From Rhodophyticola sp. CCM32 (GTDB lineage: Bacteria > Pseudomonadota > Alphaproteobacteria > Rhodobacterales > Rhodobacteraceae): a DNA stretch of 64,000 nt. Below the pieces are notes generated by a model. That model searched no databases and had not been told where the DNA came from. It was given only the letters and a program-made list of their open reading frames with translations. This document shows, in pieces, positions 17,412 through 24,411 of the stretch; within the stretch, counting starts at the first letter, position 1, and every line of letters begins with the position of its first letter. The DNA is taken from the NCBI RefSeq assembly GCF_004751985.1, contig NZ_CP038492.1:2170001-2234000 (forward strand), given 5' to 3'. Position numbers and translations under genes: made by a program.

Positions 17412-17463
17412 TTGACATGAAACCAGAGGGTGTCATAAATAACATGAAACCAGAAGGTGTTAT
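17412..17463 (+). promoter_or_regulatory. arsR promoter overlapped by a tandem operator
   Basis: TTGACA (17412-17417), then 17 bases, then ATAAAT (17435-17440) makes a good sigma-70 promoter. ACATGAAACCAGAGGGTGTCAT at 17415-17436 (22 bases, given by position) is repeated with two to three changes at 17442-17463, period 27. Each unit contains ACC-N4-GGT arms. The first unit fills the spacer and the second the start region, as expected for repression by the ArsR-type protein encoded just downstream. Confidence 0.6.
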
Positions 17464-17468
17464 TTCCA

Positions 17469-17789
17469 ATGCAAGACACTCAAACCACCTTCCGCGCCCT
17501 GGCAGACCCGACACGGCGCGGCATTCTGCACCTTCTGATGGGGCAGGAAATGACCATCGGCGCCGTGGCAGAGCGTTTCGACATGACCCGCCCGGCGATC
17601 AAAAAACATCTCAGCGTGTTGGAGGCCGGTGAGTTGATCACCATCACCCCCCGGGGCCGCGAACGCCTGAACAGCATCAACCCCGAGGGTTTCAGGGCCG
17701 TCCAAAGCTGGCTCGACCTGTTCGAGAGCTTCTGGGATGACCGTCTTGCCGCGCTGAAAACCGCCATTGAAAAGGACCAGACCCAATGA
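17469..17789 (+). CDS. ArsR-family transcriptional regulator
   Basis: A 106-residue winged-helix repressor: TTFRALADPTRRGILHLL, then the recognition helix region MTRPAIKKHLSVLEAGEL, then PRGRERLNSIN. The metal-binding cysteine box (ELCVCDL) of metal sensors is absent, so it is the type that is coupled to an SRPBCC partner. ATG 17469 is used; an in-frame start at 17457 is possible. Its stop overlaps the next gene by ATGA. Confidence 0.88.
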   Translation: MQDTQTTFRALADPTRRGILHLLMGQEMTIGAVAERFDMTRPAIKKHLSVLEAGELITITPRGRERLNSINPEGFRAVQSWLDLFESFWDDRLAALKTAIEKDQTQ

Positions 17790-18193
17790 CCACCCACCGG
17801 ATTGAGAAAACCCAGATCCTTGCCGCCCCGCCAGCTGATGTCTGGGCCTATCTGACCGAGCCGGACAAACTGGCGATCTGGTTCCACCGGCCCACGGCGC
17901 CGCTGGATCAGACCGGCCCGTTTTCGATGCCGGGCCAGGATGGGGACCCGCTGTGCTGGGGCGAGGTGCAGGAGGTCAAACCGGTCTCGAAACTCAGCTA
18001 CAGCTTTACGGCACGGCCCATGGACGGGCTGATGACGCATGTGACCTGGACCCTCACCGCAGTTGAGGCCGGCACCCGCCTGCATCTGTGTCATGACGGT
18101 ATCCCGGAGGGGGCCGCAACATTCGGCCTGCTGACCGCCTTCGATTCCGGCTGGGATGACCACCTGATCCGGTTTCGCAAGGCGATGGCGTAA
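17786..18193 (+). CDS. SRPBCC (AHSA1-type) domain protein
   Basis: A 135-residue START/Bet v1-like fold: TTHRIEKTQILAAPPADVWAYLT, LAIWFHRP and a final helix ESGWDDH-like (FDSGWDDHLIRFRKAM). It is translationally coupled to arsR (ATGA overlap at 17786-17789). ArsR-AHSA1 pairs are frequent, and the SRPBCC protein probably binds a hydrophobic ligand or acts with the regulator. The exact role is unknown. Confidence 0.85.
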   Translation: MTTHRIEKTQILAAPPADVWAYLTEPDKLAIWFHRPTAPLDQTGPFSMPGQDGDPLCWGEVQEVKPVSKLSYSFTARPMDGLMTHVTWTLTAVEAGTRLHLCHDGIPEGAATFGLLTAFDSGWDDHLIRFRKAMA

Positions 18194-18277
18194 CGCCCGG
18201 CCCGATCCAAAGCCTTGCCCCGCCCCTTACACCACCTTATCTGCTGACACAGGCGGGTACTGCTTTTCTTGTCACAT

Positions 18278-18462
18278 GGGGCATGATTCCGGTGGCCTTA
18301 CACATCTCCGAGGGAGCTGGCTCTGTGCGGATTCTGGTCCGTTTACCTGGCGCCCACCTGTACTCACAGGTCCTCGGGAATGAAAACCCCGACGGTTTAT
18401 GCGGTCCCGCCGCCTTACATACAACGAAGGCCAGCCCCGTGCAGGCTGGCCTGTTTGTTTAC
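18278..18462 (+). ncRNA. Structured stand-alone RNA, possibly 6S RNA
   Basis: No protein frame explains 18194-18487. An outer helix GGTGGC (about 18290) pairs with GCCGCC (about 18409). TCCGAGG (about 18308) pairs with CCTCGGG (about 18372) and encloses hairpins GAGC-TG-GCTC, CGGA-N6-TCCG and ACCTG-N6-CAGGT. AAACC-N5-GGTTT follows. The transcript ends in a strong terminator (18428-18460). Possible promoters are TTGCCC-N16-TTATCT (18215-18242) and CTGACA near 18243. Size (about 185 nt) and position suit a 6S RNA, and the sequence has the feel of Rhodobacterales 6S genes, but I could not confirm this from structure alone. It may be another conserved RNA. Confidence 0.45.
18428..18460 (+). terminator. 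Rho-independent terminator of the ncRNA
   Basis: AGGCCAGCC-N7-GGCTGGCCT is a perfect 9-bp stem followed by GTTTGTTT. It is the strongest terminator in this part of the window, and no coding gene ends just before it, which supports an RNA gene upstream. Confidence 0.85.
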
Positions 18463-18487
18463 AGTGCATTGTTTGTACACGTAAAAA

Positions 18488-18796
18488 TCAGTGACGATCC
18501 TCTACCCGGATCGGGACCGGTGCTGCGTTCAAAAGCGGCATCCTGTCCCGCCTGCCACCCTGCGGGCCCTCATCTTCCTCGCCCATCGACATGATTTTAT
18601 AGCCGATCTGAACCGAGCCGAAGGTGATCGTGCTGAACACCACCAGCATCACCACCGCAATCGGCCCTTCGACCGTATGGGTCACAAGATGCCACAGATT
18701 GGCGATATTGAACCACAGCAGCATGGCAACAAAGGCCAGCGCGATCAGAAAGCCGTAAAAGGCGTGGCGCAGGATGAGTTTGATATGATCGGGCAT
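18488..18796 (-). CDS. Small membrane protein of unknown function
   Basis: The 102 residues have two predicted membrane helices (FYGFLIALAFVAMLLWFNI and AVVMLVVFSTITFGSVQIGY) and a polar, charged C-terminus. ATG 18796 follows a GGTTACTT-type weak ribosome site. It is convergent with the ncRNA. No family was recognised. Confidence 0.7.
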   Translation of the reverse strand: MPDHIKLILRHAFYGFLIALAFVAMLLWFNIANLWHLVTHTVEGPIAVVMLVVFSTITFGSVQIGYKIMSMGEEDEGPQGGRRDRMPLLNAAPVPIRVEDRH

Positions 18797-18901
18797 AAGT
18801 AACCGGGTCCTCTGTCAGCCTTTTGATAATCCATAGCGGTTTTTGATAGGGCAAACGCAAACTACCTTAGCAGCGCAAGGCAGTGTTGCAAAGCAATGCC
18901 G

Positions 18902-19231
18902 TAGCCTGCGGCTGAATATCGCCAGCGGCTCCGGCTCTGACGCGGAGCAGGAATTCTCAAGAATTCCTGATGGAAAACTGCAGTTTTCCGGTCCATTTCC
19001 GAAAGAGTCGCAACCTGCGGCCGAATACCGCCAGCGACCTCAACTCTGGCACGAAACCGGAATTCTCAAGAATTCCTGACGGGAAACTGCAGTTTTCCGA
19101 TCCGTTTCCGAAAGGGACGCAACCTGCGGCCGAATATCGCCAACGCCCCAACTCTGGCGCGAAGCCGGAATTCTCGAGAATTCCAGACGGAAAACTGCAG
19201 TTTTCCGATCCGTTTTCGAAAGGGACGCCCG
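18902..19231. repeat. Three tandem ~108-bp units carrying two palindromes each
   Basis: Each unit contains CCTGCGGC.GAATA.CGCCA, then the palindrome GGAATTCTCAAGAATTCC (starting at 18950, 19059 and 19167; the third has CGAG in the centre), then GGAAAACTGCAGTTTTCC or a close variant, then CCGATCC-N-TTTCGAAAG. Periods are 109 and 108. Open frames through the array are repeat-driven and not credible genes. A half-unit with the same two palindromes occurs at 29685-29724. The array fills most of the 436-base gap between 18797 and 19232. Confidence 0.85.
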
Positions 19232-19232
19232 C

Positions 19233-19718
19233 TTAAAACGCCTCGGGTCTGGCTTCGCGCGCCATGTGATCCAGAACCGCATTCACGAATTTCGGCTCCC
19301 GCCCCTCGGGGAAAAACGCACGGGCCACATCGACAAACTCGGTAATCACCACCTTGGGCGGTGTCTCCGCCGCAACCAGTTCGGCGCCCGCAGCACGGAA
19401 CAGGGCGCGCAGGGTCGGGTCGATCCGGTCAATCGGCCATGTGGCGACCAGGGCCCGGTCAGTCATCTGGTCGATCTTCGCCTGCCGGTCCACGGCATCA
19501 TCCAGAAGCTTGCGGAACAAATCCACATTGCCCTCGGCCATCTCATCGCCCTCGATCCTCTCGCCAAAGCGAAAGCTCTCGAACTCCTGGCGCACGACAT
19601 CCACGCCCTGGCCGGAATGTTCCATCTGAAACAGCGCCTGCACGGCGTAAAGCCGCGCCGCCGATTTCATCTGCCATTTCTCGTCTCGGCTGGGCCCTTT
19701 CGGGCGGGTCTCATTCAT
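19233..19718 (-). CDS. nusB: Transcription antitermination protein NusB
   Basis: This RNA-binding factor works with NusE at boxA in rRNA operons. The 161 residues show the family core SAARLYAVQALFQMEHSG near the N-terminus and VVITEFVDVARAFF, then KFVNAVLD near the end. It overlaps ribH by four bases (19715-19718, ATGA), the classical ribH-nusB arrangement. Confidence 0.95.
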   Translation of the reverse strand: MNETRPKGPSRDEKWQMKSAARLYAVQALFQMEHSGQGVDVVRQEFESFRFGERIEGDEMAEGNVDLFRKLLDDAVDRQAKIDQMTDRALVATWPIDRIDPTLRALFRAAGAELVAAETPPKVVITEFVDVARAFFPEGREPKFVNAVLDHMAREARPEAF

Positions 19719-20263
19719 GCGATCGCCGGTCCTTCGCTGTCACCCGCGATCTGGATGCTGTCTCCACGCGGTTTGAATCCGATGCCGCCTTTAGGCGCCC
19801 CGAACCGCCGCGTCAACGCGATCAGATGCAGGGCTGCCGCCGCCGCGCCGCCGCCCTTGTTCATCTGCGCCGGGTCCGCGCGCACCGCTGCCTGTGCGTG
19901 GTTTTCCACGGTCAGAATGCAATTGCCGATACAGGCCCCGCCAAGGCCCAGCCCGGTGATCCCCCGGTTCGATTCCTCGCAGACCGTCTCATAATGGGTT
20001 GTTTCCCCCCGGATGACACAGCCAAGCGCTACATAGCCGTCGAAATTCGACTGCCGATGCGCGATCCCGATGGCGACAGGGATTTCCAGCGCCCCGGGCA
20101 CCTCAACCAATTCATAACTGGCCCCGGCCTCCTCCAGTACGGTTTTGGCACCGGCCAGCTGCCCATCGGCAATATCCTTGTAATAGGGCGCGATGACGAT
20201 CAGCAGTTTGACCGGCCGGTCGAGTTTCGGCAGCGCCAGCGTATGATGGGACGGGCCTGCCAT
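19715..20263 (-). CDS. ribH: 6,7-Dimethyl-8-ribityllumazine synthase
   Basis: This enzyme condenses 3,4-dihydroxybutanone 4-phosphate with the pyrimidine amine in riboflavin synthesis. The 182 residues include VPGALEIPVAI, GCVIRGETTHYE and a C-terminal GGAAAAALHLIAL helix. The family signature with the catalytic His (ETTHYE) is present. It is directly downstream of ribBA with no gap and upstream of nusB. Confidence 0.96.
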   Translation of the reverse strand: MAGPSHHTLALPKLDRPVKLLIVIAPYYKDIADGQLAGAKTVLEEAGASYELVEVPGALEIPVAIGIAHRQSNFDGYVALGCVIRGETTHYETVCEESNRGITGLGLGGACIGNCILTVENHAQAAVRADPAQMNKGGGAAAAALHLIALTRRFGAPKGGIGFKPRGDSIQIAGDSEGPAIA

Positions 20264-21400
20264 CTATCCGATCTCCGATATTTTGCGCGTCTGCGTGATG
20301 TTCAGGCCATAGGCCTCAAGCCCCACCACTTTCGGCTTGGGCGAATTGGTCAGCAGAACCAGCTCCGACAATCCAAGTGATGACAATATCTGCGCGCCCA
20401 ACCCGTATTGCCGCAATGTCTGGGGCGACACCTCATGCTCCGCGCTCAGTTTCATGTTGAGATCACGCAGCAAGACCAGCACGCCGCGCCCCTCTTCGGC
20501 GATCAGCCGCATCGCATCGCCGAACTCACCCGCCCGGCCCGGGCCACCGGCGCCAACCACATCCAGCATCGGGTCCAGCGCGTGCATCCTGACCAGAACC
20601 GGCTGAGCGGTGGTGATATCCCCCTTGATCAGCACGATATGTTCAGCGCCCTGTGTCTCATCGGTATAGATGCGCATCCGCCATTCGCCGCCGAATTCCG
20701 AGATGATCGTGTCTTCGGTGCGGACTTTCACCAGATTGTCATGGCGACGGCGATAGGCGATCAGATCGCTGATCGTGCCGATTTTCAGATTGTGCAACTG
20801 CGCGAAGGCCACCAGATCGGGCAGCCGCGCCATGGAGCCATCCTCGTTCATGATCTCGCAGATCACGCCTGACGGGTTCAGACCGGCCAGCCGCGAGATA
20901 TCGACCGCGGCCTCCGTATGCCCGGCGCGCACCAGCACCCCGCCATCGCGTGCGCGCAGCGGGAACACATGGCCCGGTGTCGCGATATCCGCCGCCCCCT
21001 TGCCCGCGTCGATGGCCACCGCCACGGTGCGCGCCCGGTCATGGGCGGAAATTCCGGTGGAAACCCCTTCGCGCGCCTCGATCGAGATCGTGAAGGCCGT
21101 TTCATGCCGCGAGGAATTATACGACGCCATCAGCGGCAGGCCCAGCGCATCCACCCGGTCCCCCGGCAGGGACAGGCAGATCAACCCGCGCCCATGCATC
21201 GCCATGAAATTGATCGCCTCGGGCGTGGCCATCTGCGCCGGGATCACCAGATCACCCTCATTCTCGCGATCCTCATGATCCACCAGCACGAACATCCGCC
21301 CGTTGCGGGCATCCTCGATGATCTCCTCGATGGAAGACACCGCATCGGACCAGTCCTGTTCGACCGGACCCGGTTTTTCGAAAGGGATGGGCTCAGACAT
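20264..21400 (-). CDS. ribB: 3,4-Dihydroxy-2-butanone 4-phosphate synthase with degenerate GTP-cyclohydrolase-II-like domain
   Basis: The N-terminal half (residues about 20-220) is a good DHBP synthase: VLVDHEDRENEGDLVIPAQM with the acidic loop, THPGH-type ATPGHVFPLRARDGGVL, and RAGHTEAAVDISRLAG. The C-terminal half resembles RibA, but the Zn-binding C-x2-GD-x8-C-D-C-G block is replaced (RMHALDPMLDVVGAGGPG has no cysteines), so cyclohydrolase activity is unlikely. A separate ribA is expected elsewhere. ATG at 21398-21400 is chosen from the MSEPIPFEKPG start; its first eight bases overlap the upstream gene. Confidence 0.93.
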   Translation of the reverse strand: MSEPIPFEKPGPVEQDWSDAVSSIEEIIEDARNGRMFVLVDHEDRENEGDLVIPAQMATPEAINFMAMHGRGLICLSLPGDRVDALGLPLMASYNSSRHETAFTISIEAREGVSTGISAHDRARTVAVAIDAGKGAADIATPGHVFPLRARDGGVLVRAGHTEAAVDISRLAGLNPSGVICEIMNEDGSMARLPDLVAFAQLHNLKIGTISDLIAYRRRHDNLVKVRTEDTIISEFGGEWRMRIYTDETQGAEHIVLIKGDITTAQPVLVRMHALDPMLDVVGAGGPGRAGEFGDAMRLIAEEGRGVLVLLRDLNMKLSAEHEVSPQTLRQYGLGAQILSSLGLSELVLLTNSPKPKVVGLEAYGLNITQTRKISEIG

Positions 21401-21968
21401 GTTGGCTCCTGAAAAAGGCATCGGCGCTCAGCAGACCGGCCAGTTGCCCCGCCCCGCACCAGTCCCGTTCGATGGCGGTAGCCGCGACCAGCACAACCCC
21501 GTCAGCGGGCAGGTTGCTGGTGCAAAGCGTGGTTTTGATCCGGTCGCGCAGGGCCGCCCAGCTGTCGGTGAACCCCGGTGCGGGGGCGGCAAAATCAATC
21601 AGATCGGGGTTGGCCGCCAGAACCGCCCCGGGATGGGCGGGTGCATAGACCGCCGCAACCCGCACGGCCTCGCCCTCCAGCCCCGCCAGCCGGGCGCGCA
21701 GTCCTTCCGGCACCGCCACCTGTCTTGGCCGCAAATCCAGCGCATTGCCGGAAAACAGAAAGCCCACGATATCCCGGCCCGCAGTGGCCCGGATCGTGGC
21801 ATAGGTCCTGTATTCCAGCCCCAGGCGTTTGGCCCGCGCCACACGGATGCGCACGATCTGCAAGGGCAGTTTGGGCAGCAAATCCTTACGCGCCTTGGCC
21901 CAGGCATGTTTGCGAAAACCAAAGCCCGGCCCCATCACCGGGCCGCCATTGTGACCGATCCCGCTCAT
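21393..21968 (-). CDS. Conserved hypothetical protein of the rib operon
   Basis: The 191 residues start MSGIGHNGGP, a short opening common in Rhodobacterales proteins, followed by a basic region (KHAWAKARKDLLPKLPLQIVRIRVARAKRLGLEYRTY). The gene overlaps ribB by eight bases and its upstream neighbour by four, so it is co-translated with riboflavin genes. No catalytic motif was recognised. A role in flavin metabolism is suggested only by position. Confidence 0.75.
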   Translation of the reverse strand: MSGIGHNGGPVMGPGFGFRKHAWAKARKDLLPKLPLQIVRIRVARAKRLGLEYRTYATIRATAGRDIVGFLFSGNALDLRPRQVAVPEGLRARLAGLEGEAVRVAAVYAPAHPGAVLAANPDLIDFAAPAPGFTDSWAALRDRIKTTLCTSNLPADGVVLVAATAIERDWCGAGQLAGLLSADAFFRSQHV

Positions 21969-22195
21969 CTGTCTGCCTCCTCTGCGGCCAGCCAGCCGAC
22001 ACTGCCGCGTGCAACATCAAGCGCTGCGGGTTTATCCGCATAAGGCCCATGAGGCGCATCCAGGCGCCGCCAGCCATGGGCATCTTCCGGGTCGCGGCGG
22101 CAGTCCGACCAGAACACGCCTGCCCCGTCTTTCAGGAAATCCACGCAGCGCTGCCCGCTGGCATCATTGATCGACAGGATCACAACCGGGCTCAT
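21965..22195 (-). CDS. Small hypothetical protein of the rib operon
   Basis: The 76 residues begin MSPVVILSINDASGQRCVDFL and contain FWSDCRRDPEDAHGWRRLDAP. ATG at 22195 overlaps the ribE stop by ATGA, and its own stop overlaps the next gene by ATGA, which argues that it is real and co-translated. No family is known to me. Confidence 0.65.
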   Translation of the reverse strand: MSPVVILSINDASGQRCVDFLKDGAGVFWSDCRRDPEDAHGWRRLDAPHGPYADKPAALDVARGSVGWLAAEEADR

Positions 22196-22782
22196 GCGCT
22201 CCACTCCTGCAGCCGGGCCACATAGCGGGCCAGGGTGTCGATCTCCAGATTGATCCTGTCACCCACGGCCACATCCCCCCAGGTGGTGACCTCTTTGGTA
22301 TGCGGGATGACATTGATGCCAAATTCGGCACCCTTCACATCATTCACGGTCAGCGATGTGCCGTTCAGCGCCACCGAACCTTTCGGCGCGATGAAGCGTG
22401 CCAACGCATCAGGGGCGCGAAAGGTCAGCCGGGTGCTGTCGCCTTCCTCCGCCATGCCAATCAGATCGGCCACACCATCCACATGGCCGCTGACAATATG
22501 CCCGCCCAGTTCATCGCCCACTTTCAGGGACCGTTCCAGATTGATCCGGCCCCCTTCAACCCAGTCGCCGATATTGGTTTTCGACACTGTTTCGGCGGAA
22601 ATATCCACGTCGAACCAACCGGCCCCGAGCGCCACCGCTGTCAGGCAGATACCATCGCAACAGATCGAGGCCCCGATATCAATGCCGGCGGTGTCATAGC
22701 CCGTGCCGATCCGTGCCCGCAGATCGCCGCGATGCTCCAGCGCCTGAACCGTGCCGATATCGGTGATGATACCTGTGAACAT
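22192..22782 (-). CDS. ribE: Riboflavin synthase alpha subunit
   Basis: This enzyme dismutates lumazine to riboflavin. The protein has two lumazine-binding repeats: MFTGIITDIGTV with SICCDGICLTAV, and LGGHIVSGHVDGV with SVALNGTSLTVNDV. The 196 residues are normal for the family. Start ATG at 22780-22782 gives the conserved MFTGI N-terminus. A family-B MITE ends 29 bases upstream and supplies a TATAGT box there. Confidence 0.96.
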   Translation of the reverse strand: MFTGIITDIGTVQALEHRGDLRARIGTGYDTAGIDIGASICCDGICLTAVALGAGWFDVDISAETVSKTNIGDWVEGGRINLERSLKVGDELGGHIVSGHVDGVADLIGMAEEGDSTRLTFRAPDALARFIAPKGSVALNGTSLTVNDVKGAEFGINVIPHTKEVTTWGDVAVGDRINLEIDTLARYVARLQEWSA

Positions 22783-22808
22783 AACAGCCTCGTTGTTTCC
22801 CGGTTCCA

Positions 22809-22913
22809 ACTATAGCGTTTCGACTTTACATTGAAGCAGTAGAACGGCTTTCGCGTTTGAGCCAAAGGCGAAAGGCAGCGAAAGGCGTTTCAACATTAAG
22901 TCGAAACGCTTTA
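22809..22913. mobile_element. MITE family B, copy 2, with a promoter-like end facing ribE
   Basis: TA at 22811-22812 and 22912-22913 flanks a 99-bp element with inverted ends (TAGCGTTTCGACTTTACATT, facing …AATGTTGAA-type AAGTCGAAACGCTT). It is close to the copy at 1406-1508. Read toward ribE, the element end plus flank gives TATAGT (complement of 22809-22814) about 29 bases before the ribE ATG, with GCTTCA 17 bases further up. A role as the ribE promoter is inference. The rest of 22914-23051 shows no feature. Confidence 0.8.
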
Positions 22914-23051
22914 GCCGCCGCAGAGACGCGGGGCAAGGCGCGCCGCGCCATAATCCGCACCAAAACCGGCCTTCAATCAGCCAAGCCTCTATGAAACCTT
23001 ACGTCAAAGCGATAAGCCGTGACAACGGCACGCCCCTGAAGGATTAGCCAG

Positions 23052-24326
23052 TTGCACAAGGTTTTTTTGTTCCTGCAAGGCCCCCATGGACCTTTTTTCC
23101 ATCGGCTTGGCAAAATGCTGCGCGCGGCGGGGGCGGATGTGTGGCGCGTGGGTTTCAACCAGGGCGACAGCGCATTCTGGCCCCACCGGGACAGTTATAT
23201 TGCCTATACCGGCATCATCGAAGACTGGCCGGATCGCCTGCGCCAGCTGATCGAAGACAAAGGCATAACCGATCTGGTGCTTTATGGTGACACAAGGCCC
23301 GTCCATGCAGACGCGGTCGCCATCGCCAAAGCCCTTGGCATGACCGTGCATGTGTTCGAGGAAGGGTATCTGAGACCTTATTGGGTGACCTATGAACGAG
23401 GCGGCGCCAACGGGCATTCGCGGCTGATGGACAGATCTGTGCCGCAGATGCGCAAAGCGCTGAAAGGTCTGGATCTGAATCTGCCGGACACGCCTTCAAA
23501 ATGGGGCGATATGCGTCAGCACGTCTTTTACGGTGCGCTTTACCACTGGTTTGTGATGTTCCTGAACATCCGCTACCGGAATTTCAAACCGCATCGCAAT
23601 ATCACCGTCGCCCGCGAGCTATGGCTCTATCTGCGCCGTCTGGCGCTTATGCCGTTCCTGTGGCTCGACCGGGTGCAGGCCACCTGGCGGATTCGCCAGG
23701 GCGGGTTTCCCTATCATCTGGCCCTGTTGCAACTGGAACATGATGCCTCGTTCCGCGACCATGGGCCGTTTGAAACCATGGCCGATTTCCTGGCGGTTCT
23801 GATCGAAGGCTTCGCCCAGGGGGCACCGGAGCATCATCATCTGGTGTTCAAGGCCCACCCTCTGGAGGATGGCCGGGTGCCGATCCGCCGCGACATCCGC
23901 CGCCTGGCGCGCATGCATGGTGTTTCTGACCGCGTCCATTACGTGCGCGGCGGCAAACTGGCCCGGCTGCTGAACGACGCCCGGTCTGCGGTGACCGTGA
24001 ATTCCACCGCCGCGCAACAGGCGCTCTGGCGCGGGTTGCCGCTGAAGGCTTTCGGGACAGCGGTCTATCTGAAGCCGGAATTCGTCTCGACCCAGCCGAT
24101 GGAGGCGTTTTTCACCAATCCGACCCGCCCCGACAGCCGGGCCTATCGCGATTATCGCCATTATCTGCTGGAAACCTCACAGATCACCGGCAGCTTCTAT
24201 TCCAGCCGCGGGCGCCGCCAGTTGCTGCGCCAGGTGGTCGATATGATGCTGTTATCCGAAGACCCCTATGATGCGCTGAAAGCGGGCCGACCGGCACCAA
24301 GGCAACACCTGCGCGTTGTGAAATAA
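23052..24326 (+). CDS. kpsS: Capsule polysaccharide protein KpsS (beta-Kdo transferase family)
   Basis: This protein is expected to add Kdo to the lipid-linked linker of group 2-type capsules at the inner membrane. The 424 residues show VFLFLQGPHGPFF at the N-terminus, LVLYGDTRPVH, VFEEGYLRPYWVT, and a C-terminal LVFKAHPLEDG with TVNSTAAQQALWRG. The start is TTG at 23052, which gives the family-typical opening; no ATG fits. It heads a plus-strand group kpsS-OPX-kpsC placed inside the rib region. No kpsMT transporter genes are nearby. Confidence 0.9.
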   Translation: MHKVFLFLQGPHGPFFHRLGKMLRAAGADVWRVGFNQGDSAFWPHRDSYIAYTGIIEDWPDRLRQLIEDKGITDLVLYGDTRPVHADAVAIAKALGMTVHVFEEGYLRPYWVTYERGGANGHSRLMDRSVPQMRKALKGLDLNLPDTPSKWGDMRQHVFYGALYHWFVMFLNIRYRNFKPHRNITVARELWLYLRRLALMPFLWLDRVQATWRIRQGGFPYHLALLQLEHDASFRDHGPFETMADFLAVLIEGFAQGAPEHHHLVFKAHPLEDGRVPIRRDIRRLARMHGVSDRVHYVRGGKLARLLNDARSAVTVNSTAAQQALWRGLPLKAFGTAVYLKPEFVSTQPMEAFFTNPTRPDSRAYRDYRHYLLETSQITGSFYSSRGRRQLLRQVVDMMLLSEDPYDALKAGRPAPRQHLRVVK

Positions 24327-24411
24327 ACCAAAGGCTGGCGCAGTTTGCACAAATAAGCTAAAGTCACAAAAAAATATACTGAGGCAGTTTCGGGTTATAA
24401 GGAGCCACTCC

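Noticed and set aside
18902..19231. Tandem repeats as a CRISPR array
   Set aside because: Units are about 108 bp with internal palindromes, no short repeat-unique spacer pattern, and no cas genes.
22783..23051. FMN riboswitch before ribE
   Set aside because: The conserved RFN core (AGGxxxGG...) is not seen; the space is filled by a MITE.
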